Program-made: the position numbers and the translations under genes
Shown: positions 26,358 to 35,315 of the stretch, piece by piece
Position numbering within the stretch: position 1 is the first letter of the stretch
How the letters are laid out: every line of letters begins with the position of its first letter
The notes under the pieces: model-generated
Told to the model about the DNA's origin: nothing
Database searches by the model: none
Seen by the model: only the letters and a program-made list of their open reading frames with translations
Assembly (NCBI RefSeq): GCF_002138415.1
Contig: NZ_CP015612.1
Span: 3,636,001-3,700,000, forward strand
Length of the DNA: 64,000 nt
From: Stenotrophomonas maltophilia
Lineage (GTDB): Bacteria; Pseudomonadota; Gammaproteobacteria; Xanthomonadales; Xanthomonadaceae
Direction: 5' to 3'

Positions 26358-26789
26358 TCAGCGAACGATGGAGAGGCACGGCGGCCCGCGCGCGGCATGT
26401 GCCGGCCAGCGCAGCGCGGGCAGCACCTGTTGCGACCACGGGAACACCAGGCGCGGCCGCCACAGCAGTGGCAACAGCAGCACTAGCACCGCCAGCCACG
26501 GCAGCAGGCGCATGGCCAGCACGCAGTATTCGCAGGCTTCGCCGTGCATGGCGTGGGGGTCGGCCGGACGGCTGGGCGCTGCCGGCGCGGCGCCGTGCTG
26601 ATCGTGCCCGGCCATGGCCATGCCGTGCATGTCATGGCCCATGGCAGCGTGGTCCATGCCTGCCATCGCGGCGTGCTCCATCGGCTGCGCCTGCAGCGCG
26701 CGGCTGACCAGCGGCGCAAGCACCATCAGCAGCGTTGCCAGGATGGCGAGCTGGAGCAGGAGGCGCTGCGGGCGGGACAGGCGGGTCAC
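26358..26789 (-). CDS. DUF2946 family protein, Met/His-rich
   Basis: This is a 143-residue small membrane or periplasmic protein. A hydrophobic N-terminal segment (LLLQLAILATLLMVLAPLV) is followed by a His/Met-rich stretch at about 37-85 (AMAGMDHAAMGHDMHGMAMA...). Then come CEYC and a second hydrophobic segment. DUF2946 proteins frequently precede TonB-dependent copper receptors. The Met/His cluster suggests copper binding in the periplasm, perhaps delivery or buffering. It lies directly upstream of oprC on the same strand, so the two are probably an operon. Confidence 0.85.
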   Translation of the reverse strand: MTRLSRPQRLLLQLAILATLLMVLAPLVSRALQAQPMEHAAMAGMDHAAMGHDMHGMAMAGHDQHGAAPAAPSRPADPHAMHGEACEYCVLAMRLLPWLAVLVLLLPLLWRPRLVFPWSQQVLPALRWPAHAARGPPCLSIVR

Positions 26790-26943
26790 CCCGCTAGTGT
26801 AGAGCGGGGTCCAGGGTTGCCCGTGCGACGAACCGTCGCAGGAGGGGGGTTATCGGCAGGGCTGCGCCCTGCACCCGCTGCGAGCTGGAGCAACAGCAAC
26901 AGCAACAGCAACAGCCGAAGCAAAAGCGGGCTTCCTGTGGGTA

Positions 26944-27045
26944 GGCGGGGTGGGTCCGGTTGCGGGAGACGCCGTAAACCCATCCTTGGGGGCTTGGCCG
27001 CGGCATCCATGCCGCGGACACTCCCGCAACCGGACCCACCCCGCC
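26944..27045 (+). repeat. Large palindromic intergenic element, copy 2 (102 bp)
   Basis: The left arm GGCGGGGTGGGTCCGGTTGC is nearly identical to copy 1, and the right arm complements it to 27045. The core is AAACCCATCCTTGGGGGCTTGG plus the hairpin CCGCGGCATCCATGCCGCGG. It is preceded by CAGGGCTGCGCCCTG (26856-26870), a run of GCAACA units (26890-26914), GCAAAAGC, and TTCCTGTGGGTA. TTCGACAG follows. It lies in the 603-bp gap upstream of the DUF2946 gene. Bases 27050-27185 between copies 2 and 3 contain smaller facing hairpins such as GATCCACGCCATGCGTGGAT and TGTCGACCAAGGTCGACA. Confidence 0.8.
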
Positions 27046-27208
27046 TTCGACAGATCTCTGCGATCTGCAGTAGATCCACGCCATGCGTGGATGAATCTCC
27101 ATCGGAATCGAATATTTCGAACTGGAATCGAAAAGCATCCACGCATGGCGTGGATCTATCGTGTCGACCAAGGTCGACACCTACCAACAGCCATCGGAAT
27201 CTGTCAGA

Positions 27209-27310
27209 GGTGGGGCGGTGTCGGAGTGCGGGGTGTCAGCCGCATGGATGCGGCTGCCAAGCTTACAGGGACGTACTTGCAGCGTCCCCGCACTCCGACA
27301 CCGCCCCGCC
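27209..27310 (-). repeat. Large palindromic intergenic element, copy 3 (102 bp, inverted)
   Basis: The arms are GGTGGGGCGGTGTCGGAGTG and CACTCCGACACCGCCCCGCC. They differ in sequence from copies 1 and 2 but are self-complementary with one mismatch. The core, read on the minus strand, contains GTACGTCCCTGTAAGCTTGG and GCCGCATCCATGCGGC. On the minus strand it is preceded by GCAACAGCAACAGCAGAAGC and GGCATTCCGTGGGTT, and followed by CTGACAG. It ends 82 bp from the cysB stop codon. Confidence 0.8.
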
Positions 27311-27392
27311 AACCCACGGAATGCCGCTTCTGCTGTTGCTGTTGCCTTTGTCCGCAGCAGGTGCAGGGCTGCAAGCCCTGCTCGCCCCCCCC

Positions 27393-28376
27393 TCACACCG
27401 TGATGGTCTGGGTCAGTGACTCCCACGTCGGGGGTACCGGCCACGCCGCCGCCTGGTTGCCATCCAGCACCCTCCGCAGGTCGCGCGGATCGATCTGCGG
27501 TGCCAGCACGTGCACCAGCTCCAGCGCGTAATCACGCAGCACGCGGTCGCGCGGCAGCACCGCCCAGGCAATGCATTCAGTGATCGGCTCCGGGGCCGGC
27601 CACGAGCGCAGATCTTCGTCGTTGGAACTGACCGCCATCTCGGCCAGCAGGCCTACGCCCAGACCGGTACGTACGTAGGTCTTGATCAGGTCGGCATCGA
27701 GCGCGGTCAGTGCCAGGTCGGGCACCAGCCCATTGGCGGCGAAGGCGCGCTGCAGCGACGAGTTCGGTCGCGTCGAGGATTCGTAGCTGATCAAGGGCTG
27801 GCGGGCCAGCGCGGCCAGGTCCGGTGCGCGGCCGGCACGGTCCAGCGGGTGGCCCTTCGGCACCACCACCAGACGTCGCCAGCGGAACAGCGGCACCGCG
27901 ATGCCATCGGTGGGCTCACCGCCGGCGGTGCTGATGATGGCGATATCCGCATCGCCCTGGTTCAAGCGATCCAGCGCGTCGGCTTCGCCGGCCTGCTGCA
28001 GGTGCACGCTCACCTGGGGATAGGCCTGCTTGATCGCTGCCACCGCCGGCGGCAGCACGAAGCGCGCCTGGGTGTGGGTGGTGGTCAGGATCAGCTGGCC
28101 CTGACTCTCGCGGCGCTGGTTGGCCGCATAGGTGCGGATGTTGTTGGCCTCGGCCAGCACCGAACGGGCGCGGGCAATCACCTCGGTGCCGGCCGGGGTG
28201 ACCGACTCCAGGCTGCGGCCCTTGCGCACGAACAACAGGAAACCCAGCTCGTCCTCCAGCTGCTTGAGCTGCTTGGACAGGCCAGGCTGGGTGGCATGCA
28301 CGCGCGAGGCGGCCAGCGTGATGTTCAGCTCGGCGTCGGCGATGGCAACCAGGTAGCGCAGCTGGGTCAGCGTCAT
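27393..28376 (-). CDS. cysB: CysB-like LysR-type transcriptional regulator
   Basis: This is a 327-residue LysR regulator. The winged helix-turn-helix (1-60: LTQLRYLVAIADAELNITLA, SQPGLSKQLKQLEDELG-like) and the effector domain (from ~90; TTHTQARFVLPPAV, DADLIKTYVRTGLGVGLLA) match CysB/Cbl closely. CysB controls sulfur assimilation in response to O-acetylserine/N-acetylserine and sulfate. ATG 28376 is chosen because the conserved CysB N-terminus begins there. It is divergent from cysK, with a LysR-type palindrome in the shared 207-bp control region, so it probably represses itself and activates cysK. Confidence 0.92.
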   Translation of the reverse strand: MTLTQLRYLVAIADAELNITLAASRVHATQPGLSKQLKQLEDELGFLLFVRKGRSLESVTPAGTEVIARARSVLAEANNIRTYAANQRRESQGQLILTTTHTQARFVLPPAVAAIKQAYPQVSVHLQQAGEADALDRLNQGDADIAIISTAGGEPTDGIAVPLFRWRRLVVVPKGHPLDRAGRAPDLAALARQPLISYESSTRPNSSLQRAFAANGLVPDLALTALDADLIKTYVRTGLGVGLLAEMAVSSNDEDLRSWPAPEPITECIAWAVLPRDRVLRDYALELVHVLAPQIDPRDLRRVLDGNQAAAWPVPPTWESLTQTITV

Positions 28377-28434
28377 GGGAGGCAGGCGGCGTGGGGCGGA
28401 GGTCCACTCTAGGGTCAATTGCCGTCACCAGCTT

Positions 28435-28449
28435 ATAACCAAAGGTTGT
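28435..28449. promoter_or_regulatory. LysR-type (CysB) operator candidate between cysB and cysK
   Basis: ATAACCAAAGGTTGT is an interrupted palindrome (AACC-AAA-GGTT) in an AT-rich patch midway between the divergent cysB and cysK starts. Its geometry and place fit a LysR-family binding site. Confidence 0.5.
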
Positions 28450-28583
28450 TTAAGAAAGGTATCTGGTCATTTCCGGGCGTCATATGCCGGCGCTACGGTC
28501 AGCCGGCAGCCGCTGGCCTGAACAGCCAGCCCTCCCCCTTCGCCCGCCGAAGCCCGGCGCGGCCCCGTTTCCGGAGCGCTTCC

Positions 28584-29543
28584 ATGGCCCTGTACGACTC
28601 CATTCTCGATACCGTCGGCAACACCCCCATCGTCAGGCTGCAGCGCCTGGCGCCGCCACAGGTCAGCGTCTACGCCAAGGTCGAGTCGTTCAACCCCGGC
28701 GGTTCGGTGAAGGACCGCCTGGCGCTGGCGATCATCCTCGACGCCGAAGCACGCGGCCTGCTCAAGCCGGGCGACACCATCGTCGAAGCCACTTCAGGCA
28801 ACACCGGCGTGGCACTGGCGATGGTCGCCGCCGCGCGCGGCTACAAGTTCGTGGCGACCATGGTCGAGACCTTCTCGGTCGAGCGCCGCAAGCTGATGCG
28901 TGCCTATGGCGCCAAGGTGATCCTGACCCCGGCCGCCGAACGCGGCAGCGGCATGGTGCGCAAGGCGGCTGAACTGGCCGAACAGCACGGCTGGTTCCTG
29001 GCCAGCCAGTTCGCCAACCCGGCCAACCCGGCCTACCACCGCAACACCACCGCCGCCGAAATCCTGCGCGATTTCGCCGGCAAGCGGCTGGACTATTTCG
29101 TCAGCGGCTGGGGCACCGGCGGCACGCTCACCGGTGTTGGCGAAGTGCTGAAGGTCGCGCGCCCGCAGACCCGCATCATCGCCACCGAACCGGCCGGCGC
29201 CGCACTGTTGAAGGGCGACGATTGGAAGCCGCACAAGATCCAGGGCTGGACGCCGGATTTCGTGCCGGACGTGCTCAACCGCGATGTGGTGGATGAACTG
29301 GTGACGGTGGAAGATGACCGCGCCATCGCCACCGCACGCCGACTGGCTGCGGAAGAAGGTATCTTCGTCGGCATCTCCGCCGGCGCTACCGTGGCCAGCG
29401 CACTGGACGTGGCTGCCCGTGCTGAACCGGGCTCGGTGATCCTGGCGATGCTGCCGGACACCGGTGAACGCTATTTCTCCACGCCGCTGTTCGCCGATGT
29501 GAATGAGGGTTCCGACGACGACTGGCTGGCCGGCCTGCCGTGA
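28584..29543 (+). CDS. cysK: Cysteine synthase A (O-acetylserine sulfhydrylase)
   Basis: This is a 319-residue fold-type II PLP enzyme that joins sulfide and O-acetylserine to make cysteine. The PLP-binding Lys43 is in NPGGSVKDRLA. The substrate loop is EATSGNTGVALA, the phosphate-binding glycine loop is GWGTGGTLTGVGEVL, and the C-terminus has GISAGATVASALDVA. ATG 28584 is chosen because it begins the conserved MALYDSILDTVGNTPIVRL; the frame continues open upstream without family similarity. It is divergent from cysB, its probable activator. Confidence 0.96.
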   Translation: MALYDSILDTVGNTPIVRLQRLAPPQVSVYAKVESFNPGGSVKDRLALAIILDAEARGLLKPGDTIVEATSGNTGVALAMVAAARGYKFVATMVETFSVERRKLMRAYGAKVILTPAAERGSGMVRKAAELAEQHGWFLASQFANPANPAYHRNTTAAEILRDFAGKRLDYFVSGWGTGGTLTGVGEVLKVARPQTRIIATEPAGAALLKGDDWKPHKIQGWTPDFVPDVLNRDVVDELVTVEDDRAIATARRLAAEEGIFVGISAGATVASALDVAARAEPGSVILAMLPDTGERYFSTPLFADVNEGSDDDWLAGLP

Positions 29544-29548
29544 CTCCC

Positions 29549-29645
29549 GGGGTCAGAGCCTTTTCCGTTCGGAAAAGGATCCGACCCCATTCTGCTGGAT
29601 GCCCGGGGTCGGATCCCTTTTCCGCTGGCAAAGGGCTCTGACCCC
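29549..29645. repeat. Paired GGGGTC-type stem-loops after cysK
   Basis: The hairpins are 29549-29588 (CGGGGTCAGAGCCTTTTCC pairing with GGAAAAGGATCCGACCCC) and 29604-29645 (GGGGTCGGATCCCTTTTCC pairing with GCAAAGGGCTCTGACCCC). They begin within ten bases of the cysK stop and probably form its 3' end. Confidence 0.75.
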
Positions 29646-29810
29646 TTTCTGCTTCAGCCTGCGTGAAGGCGCCGCCCGCCATCGTGCGTGAAGGCCGTCG
29701 GATCGCAGCGCGTGAGACGGTCATGACGCAGTATCGATGCCCTGTCCCCTACCGTGGGAACAGCCGGCGCAGATGCTGCGCGGAACACCTCACAGGCAGG
29801 AGACGGACGC

Positions 29811-30410
29811 ATGAAGATCGAAGTTTGGCAGGGCGACATCACGACCCTGGCGGTGGATGCGATCGTCAACGCGGCCAATGAAACACTGCTCGGTGGCGGC
29901 GGTGTCGACGGTGCGATCCATCGTGCCGCGGGCCCTGCGCTGCTGGCCGAGTGCGAGCAGTTGCCGGAACTGCGCGCGGGCGTGCGCTGCCCGACCGGCG
30001 AAGTGCGCGCCACCGACGCTTATGCATTGCCGGCGCGGCATGTACTGCACACGGTGGGCCCGGTCTGGCATGACGGTCAGCGTGACGAACCGGCGCTGCT
30101 GGCCAACTGCTACTGGAAATCGCTGCAACTGGCCGAATCGTTGGGCGTGCAGTCGATCGCATTCCCGGCGATCAGCTGCGGTGTGTATGGCTATCCGCTG
30201 TACCAGGCCGCGCAGATCGCGGTGACCGAAACACTGGCGTGGCAGCGCAGCCATGCACAGCCGATGCGCATCGTGCTGGTGGCGTTCAATACCGCCACGG
30301 CAAAGGCCTACCAGCAGGCACTGACCGCCGCGGGACAAAGCACGGACAACGAACCGCGCGGGTCGATGCTGCCGCCCCTGGGTGATGCGGGCTTCGCCGC
30401 TGCGCACTGA
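29811..30410 (+). CDS. Macro-domain protein (O-acetyl-ADP-ribose deacetylase type)
   Basis: This 199-residue protein is mostly one macro domain of the YmdB/MacroD type: [60 protein letters not shown] and [17 protein letters not shown]. These residues line the ADP-ribose pocket. The family removes acetyl from O-acetyl-ADP-ribose or hydrolyses ADP-ribosyl-protein bonds. ATG 29811 follows GGAGAC. An extra ~25-residue C-terminal tail is low in conservation. It stands alone between repeats and a terminator. Confidence 0.93.
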   Translation: MKIEVWQGDITTLAVDAIVNAANETLLGGGGVDGAIHRAAGPALLAECEQLPELRAGVRCPTGEVRATDAYALPARHVLHTVGPVWHDGQRDEPALLANCYWKSLQLAESLGVQSIAFPAISCGVYGYPLYQAAQIAVTETLAWQRSHAQPMRIVLVAFNTATAKAYQQALTAAGQSTDNEPRGSMLPPLGDAGFAAAH

Positions 30411-30432
30411 ACCACCCCACGGCAGGTAAAAG

Positions 30433-30459
30433 AAAAGGCCGGGCATTGCCCGGCCTTTT
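30433..30459. terminator. Bidirectional rho-independent terminator
   Basis: AAAAGGCCGGGCA and TGCCCGGCCTTTT form a strong hairpin flanked by A and T runs. It separates the convergent macro-domain gene and the PPC lipoprotein gene. Confidence 0.9.
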
Positions 30460-30502
30460 CCGTTGCAGCCTTGATGTCATCCACGCGCAGCGTGGATCAC
30501 GT

Positions 30503-31648
30503 TCAACGGCTGGCTTCCTCCACCGCTGCAGCGTCATCGGCCACGGCGGCAGCGGCATCGGCCGCAGCACGCGCGGCCGAGGCGGCAGCACCGTCGGCGC
30601 TGGCACCTTCGACCTGCACGCGCACTTCCACCATGCCCGCACCGTTGTTCAGGCTGGACACGTCGACGGTGTAGTGACCGGCCGGCAGGGTCTCTTCCAG
30701 GCGCGAATTGGTACCGTTGCCACCGTCATCATCGGTCAGCTCGACGTCGCCGCCGACCACGCGCAGCACGGTATCGACCTGGCTGGAAATCGCATCCAGG
30801 CGCACGTCAGCCGGGCGCTCCAGGGTCAGCAGGAAACGGCGGCGGCCATCGTTGTCGAGCATCGTGTACACGCTGCCCGACTTCGGCAGCGCCGTGCCAT
30901 CGCGTTCGACCAGATTGCCGGGCAGCTCGATGCGGTTTGCCGACAGGGTGAACATGCCGTTGACGCCGTCGCCCAAACCGCGCGCGGTCAGGGTGTACTT
31001 GCCCGGCTTCAGCGACAGGGTCAGGCGCGAGTTGGTGCTGTCCCCGCCATCGTCATTCTCGGCGTCCACGCCCTGGCCCGACAGCTTCAGCACCGGATCG
31101 AAGACATCCGACACCAGGCGGATCTCGTACAGGCCGGCCTTGTCCACCTGCAGGGTGTAGTCCTGGGAACCACCGGCCAGCATGTCGACGATCTCGCCAC
31201 TGCCCGCCAGCGGCTTACCGTCGTACGGCACCAGCTTCTCGGCGCGCAGGCGATACGGACCGTAATCGGTCGAGCCGTTGGCGTTGACCGCTACCTGGTA
31301 GGTGCCACCACCGTTGGCACGGAAGGCCAGCGAGACGTCGCCTTCGCGCTCGTAGCCGGTGTTGCTGCTGGCCACCAGGCTGCCGTTGTTGAACACAGCG
31401 ATCGAGCCGCTCAGCGAACCGGTCAGCTTCAGCCCAACCAGCTGCTTGTCTTCCAGCTTGATCTGGTAAAGCTGGTGATGGCTGCCGTCGTTGTAGTTGA
31501 TGCCGCTGCGCGAGGTGATCTCGCCGGATACCGGCTTGTCGAAATCGAGCGACGCGGCCTTGCCTGCGTCACCACCGCCGCCGAGACGGTTGCAACCGCC
31601 GGCGACCAGGACCGTGGCGACGGCCAGTGTGATTGCTGCCAAACGCAT
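30503..31648 (-). CDS. Probable lipoprotein with three PPC-like domains
   Basis: This is a 381-residue exported protein. A signal sequence ends in LVAGGC (a weak lipobox, Cys19). Three pre-peptidase C-terminal (PPC)-like beta domains follow at about 35-135, 140-250 and 255-355. The last two share the motif (E/T)(N/D)DDGG(D/N)(S/G)TNSRL followed by GKYTL/GHYTV. The last ~30 residues are Ala-rich with alternating charge. PPC domains usually accompany secreted peptidases; here no catalytic domain is present, so it may be a structural or binding protein. It lies downstream of fba, separated by a terminator. ATG 31648 begins the signal peptide. Confidence 0.8.
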   Translation of the reverse strand: MRLAAITLAVATVLVAGGCNRLGGGGDAGKAASLDFDKPVSGEITSRSGINYNDGSHHQLYQIKLEDKQLVGLKLTGSLSGSIAVFNNGSLVASSNTGYEREGDVSLAFRANGGGTYQVAVNANGSTDYGPYRLRAEKLVPYDGKPLAGSGEIVDMLAGGSQDYTLQVDKAGLYEIRLVSDVFDPVLKLSGQGVDAENDDGGDSTNSRLTLSLKPGKYTLTARGLGDGVNGMFTLSANRIELPGNLVERDGTALPKSGSVYTMLDNDGRRRFLLTLERPADVRLDAISSQVDTVLRVVGGDVELTDDDGGNGTNSRLEETLPAGHYTVDVSSLNNGAGMVEVRVQVEGASADGAAASAARAAADAAAAVADDAAAVEEASR

Positions 31649-31720
31649 GTTTTTTCTCCTTGGCCTTCCATGTATGTCCCGCACACCGGCCCGGTGCGTG
31701 GGGGCGGAAACGATACCCGC

Positions 31721-31751
31721 AAAAGCAAACGCCGGCGTGATGCCGGCGTTG
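31721..31751 (-). terminator. Rho-independent terminator after fba
   Basis: On the minus strand AACGCCGGCATC pairs with the following GCCGGCGTT and is followed by TGCTTTTGC. It lies 27 bp past the fba stop. Confidence 0.75.
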
Positions 31752-31777
31752 CCTTGTTCATCCAGCGATGGGACGGA

Positions 31778-32782
31778 TCAACCGTTCCACTTGCCCAGCG
31801 CGGCCAGGCCGTTGTCCTTGGCGCGCTCGTACACGGTCTTCTGGGCAGCAGCGTAGTTGCCCTTCATGTCCTTGGCCCACAGCTTCAGCGCGGCCTGCTG
31901 CATGGCGCGGCCGTAGGAGAAGCTCAGCGGCCACGGCAGGTTGCCCAGCTGGTTCATCGCGTTCAGGTGCTCGGTGGACTGCTCGTCGCTCTGGCCACCG
32001 GACAGGAACACCACGCCCGGCAGGATGGCCGGCACGGTGCTCTTCAGGCACATCACGGTCGACTCGGCCACTTCCTCGACGTCGGCCTGCTCATCGCAGC
32101 CCTTGCCGGAGATGACCATCGAGGCCTTCAGGATGGTGCCTTCCAGCAGCACGTTCTGCTGGTACAGGGCGTCGAACAGCGAACGCAGGGTCGCTTCGGT
32201 GACTTCGTAGCAGGTCTCGATGTCGTGGTCGCCGTCCATGATCACTTCCGGCTCGACCATCGGCACCAGGCCGCATTCCTGGCACAGGGCGGCATAGCGG
32301 GCCAGCGCGTGGGCGTTGGACTCGATGCAGGTGCCCGACGGAATGCTTTCGCCGATGTTGATCACCGCACGCCACTTGGCGAAGCGCGCACCCAGCTTGT
32401 AGTACTCCTGCAGGCGCTCGCGCAGGCCGTCCAGGCCTTCGGTCACCAGCTCGCCCGGGCAGCCGGCCAGCGGGTGTGCACCCTTGTCCACCTTGATGCC
32501 CGGAATCATGCCGTGGTCGGCCATGTACTTGGCGAACGGCACGCCGTCCTTGGTCGACTGACGGATGGTTTCGTCAAACAGGATGGCGCCGGAAATGTGC
32601 TCGTTGAGCTTCGGCGTGGTCAGCAACAGTTCGCGGTAGGCACGACGGTTCTCCTCGGTGTTCTCGATACCGACGCCAGCGAAACGCTTGGCGATGGTAG
32701 CGGTGGATTCGTCGATCGCGATGATGCCCTTGCCCGGGGCAACCATGGCCTGGGCGGTTTCAGCCAGCTGTTCGATGCTCAT
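31778..32782 (-). CDS. fba: Class I fructose-bisphosphate aldolase
   Basis: This is a 334-residue Schiff-base aldolase of the eukaryotic type, cleaving fructose 1,6-bisphosphate to the two triose phosphates. Recognisable segments are GKGIIAIDESTATIAKRF at the N-terminus, PMVEPEVIMDGDHDIETC, the Schiff-base Lys in LEGTILKASMV, and VFLSGGQSDEQSTEHLNAMN. ATG 32782 gives the family N-terminus. It lies downstream of pyk in the same direction, as part of the dispersed minus-strand glycolytic cluster tkt/gap/pgk/pyk/fba. A class I rather than class II enzyme is normal for Xanthomonadaceae. Confidence 0.95.
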   Translation of the reverse strand: MSIEQLAETAQAMVAPGKGIIAIDESTATIAKRFAGVGIENTEENRRAYRELLLTTPKLNEHISGAILFDETIRQSTKDGVPFAKYMADHGMIPGIKVDKGAHPLAGCPGELVTEGLDGLRERLQEYYKLGARFAKWRAVINIGESIPSGTCIESNAHALARYAALCQECGLVPMVEPEVIMDGDHDIETCYEVTEATLRSLFDALYQQNVLLEGTILKASMVISGKGCDEQADVEEVAESTVMCLKSTVPAILPGVVFLSGGQSDEQSTEHLNAMNQLGNLPWPLSFSYGRAMQQAALKLWAKDMKGNYAAAQKTVYERAKDNGLAALGKWNG

Positions 32783-32904
32783 GTACTTCCTGTGGCGGGT
32801 GCGGGAAAAACGTAAGTATAGCCCCGCTACCCGTTGCCTCGCCGTGGAGGCCAGGCTGGAAACGATTCCAATGTCCGCACCGGACAAGGGATGTCCTGCG
32901 GCGT

Positions 32905-32966
32905 GGGGTCAGAGCCCCTGCGGGGATCTGACCCCGGGGTCGGATCCGCAACGCGGCTCCGACCCC
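32905..32966. repeat. Double GGGGTC-type stem-loop between fba and pyk
   Basis: GGGGTCAGAGCCCC pairs with GGGGATCTGACCCC, followed directly by GGGGTCGGATCCGC pairing with GCGGCTCCGACCCC. It lies just past the pyk stop (32980) and upstream of fba, so it may partly end the pyk transcript. Confidence 0.7.
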
Positions 32967-32979
32967 GGGCCAACACTAC

Positions 32980-34446
32980 TTACAGGTCGCCCAGGCCGCT
33001 AGCGCGGCCGTCTTCACCCACTTCCAGCAGGCGCAGGGTGTTGGTCGCGCCCAGGGTTTCCATGTGCTCACCGCTGGTGAACACCACGCGGTCACCGGCC
33101 TGCAGCAGTTCGGCTTCCACCAGCAGGCGGATGCTGCCCCGCGCGGCTTCGCGCGGGGTCAGGCCACGGCTGTCGAAGTTGATCGGGAACACATCGCGCA
33201 TCAGCGCCATCTGGCGGCGCGCGCCGTCGTGGCGGGTGACTGCGAACACCGGCGCCTTGGCGCGGAAGCGCGACAGGTAGCGGGCGGTGCCACCGGATTC
33301 GGTCATCGCCACGATCGCACGCACGCCCACGTGCTGCGACAGGAACATGGTGGCCATGGCAATCGCCTGGTCGGCACGTTCCAGGTTGCGCGGCGAGGCG
33401 TTGAAGTCGGTCTCGGTCTGGAACTGGCGCTCGGCCCCCAGGCAGATGCGCGCCATCGCTTCCACGGCCTTGACCGGGTAGGCACCGGCAGCGGTTTCGG
33501 CCGACAGCATCACCGCGTCGGTACCGTCGATGACCGAGTTGGCCACGTCCAGCACTTCGGCACGGGTCGGGATCGGGCTTTCGACCATCGACTGCAGCAT
33601 CTGCGTGGCGGTGATCACCACCTTGTTCTGTGCCAGCGAGGCCTTGATGATCTTCTTCTGCAGGCCCGGCAGTTCGGCGTCGCCGATTTCCACGCCGAGG
33701 TCGCCACGGGCCACCATCACCACGTCGCTGGCCTCGACGATCTCTTCCAGGTTCTCGATCGCCTCGGTACGTTCGATCTTCGACACCAGCGCAGCATCGC
33801 AGCCATGCGAGCGGGCGATGTCACGCGCGTCGTTCATGTCCTGCGCGTTGCGGCAGAACGACACGGCGATGAAGTCGACACCGATCCTGGCGACGATGCC
33901 GATCAGCTCCTTGTCGCGCTCGGTCAGCGCGCCCAGCGAGAGGCCGCCGCCCTGCTTGTTCAGGCCCTTGCGGTCGGACAGCACACCGTCGTTGAGCACG
34001 GTGTTGATGATGCGTTCGCCCTGCACCTCCACCACCTGCAGCTGCATCAGGCCATCGTCGAGCAGCAGCACATCGCCCGGGCCCACGTCCTGCGGCAGGC
34101 CGAGGTAGCTCACGCCCACCTGGGTCGTATCGCCGGGGCCGGCGTTGGTGCTGGCGATCAGGTCGAAGCGGTCACCCGCCTTCAGCTGCACCTTGCCTTC
34201 GGCGAAGCGCTCGATGCGGATCTTCGGGCCCGGCAGATCAGCCAGGATGCCCACTTCCACGCCGACGCGGGCCGCAGCGGCACGCACTTCGGCGGCACGC
34301 TTGGCCTGGCCGGAGGGATCGCCGTGGCTGAAGTTGAGGCGCACCACGTTGACGCCGGCGCGGAACAGATCCTCCAGCACGCCCGGCGGATCAGTGGCCG
34401 GACCGAGGGTGGCAAGGATCTTGGTGCGACGCTGACGCTCGAACAT
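32980..34446 (-). CDS. pyk: Pyruvate kinase
   Basis: This is a 488-residue glycolytic enzyme making pyruvate and ATP from phosphoenolpyruvate and ADP. The N-terminus is RRTKILATLGPATDPPGVLEDLFRAGVNVVRLNFSHG. The active-site region includes VARGDLGVEIGDAELPGLQKKII and ITATQMLQSMVESPIPTRAEVLDVANSVIDGTDAVMLSAETA. The C-terminal effector domain (about 350-485) is present. It is downstream of pgk and the HAD gene on the same strand, with a GTAG repeat dimer between. Confidence 0.97.
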   Translation of the reverse strand: MFERQRRTKILATLGPATDPPGVLEDLFRAGVNVVRLNFSHGDPSGQAKRAAEVRAAAARVGVEVGILADLPGPKIRIERFAEGKVQLKAGDRFDLIASTNAGPGDTTQVGVSYLGLPQDVGPGDVLLLDDGLMQLQVVEVQGERIINTVLNDGVLSDRKGLNKQGGGLSLGALTERDKELIGIVARIGVDFIAVSFCRNAQDMNDARDIARSHGCDAALVSKIERTEAIENLEEIVEASDVVMVARGDLGVEIGDAELPGLQKKIIKASLAQNKVVITATQMLQSMVESPIPTRAEVLDVANSVIDGTDAVMLSAETAAGAYPVKAVEAMARICLGAERQFQTETDFNASPRNLERADQAIAMATMFLSQHVGVRAIVAMTESGGTARYLSRFRAKAPVFAVTRHDGARRQMALMRDVFPINFDSRGLTPREAARGSIRLLVEAELLQAGDRVVFTSGEHMETLGATNTLRLLEVGEDGRASGLGDL

Positions 34447-34589
34447 GATGAAGGGGCCTCTCCCGATAAAGAACGGAAATTAGCACATCCTTCACGCCGC
34501 ATGTATACGGTTACAGCCTTGTGCTGCCTGACTTCGCGGGTCATGGAACGGACATCACCCGGACATACGCTGGCGCAGGGGGCGGTTGT

Positions 34590-34655
34590 GTAGAGCCGAG
34601 CCCATGCTCGGCTGCCCCATGGCCCAGAACCAGCCGAGCATGGGCTCGGCTCTAC
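34590..34655. repeat. GTAG-type repeat, inverted dimer
   Basis: GTAGAGCCGAGCCCATGCTC with GGCTG (34590-34614) faces CAGCCGAGCATGGGCTCGGC with TCTAC (34631-34655). The dimer starts seven bases past the HAD gene stop and can fold as one long hairpin, a probable 3' end for the pgk-HAD transcript. Confidence 0.85.
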
Positions 34656-34661
34656 AGAGGA

Positions 34662-35315
34662 CTAGGCCAGCAGCGTTTCCAGCTGCGCCGGCTCACTGGC
34701 CAGCTGGCCGGCGCCGGCTTCGGTGAGTTCGGCCTCACCGCCGAAGCCCCACAGCACACCGACACTGCGCAGGCCGTGGTGACGCGCGCCTTCGATGTCC
34801 ATGCGGCGGTCGCCGATCATCCAGCACTGCGCGGGCTGCACCTGCAGCCGACGCAGCGCCTCACCCACCAGTTCCGGCTTGTGGCTGCGCGAGCCGTCCA
34901 GGGTGGAACCGACGATCTCCTCGAACAACCCGCCGAACGGCAGGTGGGCGAGGATACGGCGCGCGTGCGGCTCGTTCTTGGCCGTGACCACCGCCAGGCG
35001 GTGGCCGCGACCGTGCAGCGTGCGAAGGGTGTCTTCCACCTGCGGGTACACCGTGTGCTCGCGCCAACCCTCGGCGTCGAAGCGCTCACGGTAGTAGCCC
35101 ACCGCCTGTTCCACCCGCGCCGGTTCACCGAACAGCGGCGCGAAGGTGGTGCGCAGCGACGGACCGATCCAGCCCAGCAGCGTCTCCTGCGGCGGCACCG
35201 GATGGTCCATCTTCTGCAGCGCATAGGCGATGCAGGCGGTGATGCCCACCTGCGAATCGATCAGCGTGCCGTCCAGGTCGAAGAACAGCACATCCTTGCT
35301 GCGCTCGGCACTCAT
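34662..35315 (-). CDS. HAD-family hydrolase, phosphoglycolate-phosphatase-like
   Basis: This is a 217-residue HAD phosphatase of subfamily IA. Motif I is [13 protein letters not shown] with the nucleophile Asp; motif II/III include [15 protein letters not shown] with Lys; motif IV is [23 protein letters not shown]. The helical cap (about 20-90) fits Gph/PGP-like or 5'-nucleotidase-like enzymes. The start overlaps the pgk stop by four bases (ATGA), so it is coupled to pgk and may repair or recycle glycolytic side products. The substrate is not certain. Confidence 0.88.
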   Translation of the reverse strand: MSAERSKDVLFFDLDGTLIDSQVGITACIAYALQKMDHPVPPQETLLGWIGPSLRTTFAPLFGEPARVEQAVGYYRERFDAEGWREHTVYPQVEDTLRTLHGRGHRLAVVTAKNEPHARRILAHLPFGGLFEEIVGSTLDGSRSHKPELVGEALRRLQVQPAQCWMIGDRRMDIEGARHHGLRSVGVLWGFGGEAELTEAGAGQLASEPAQLETLLA

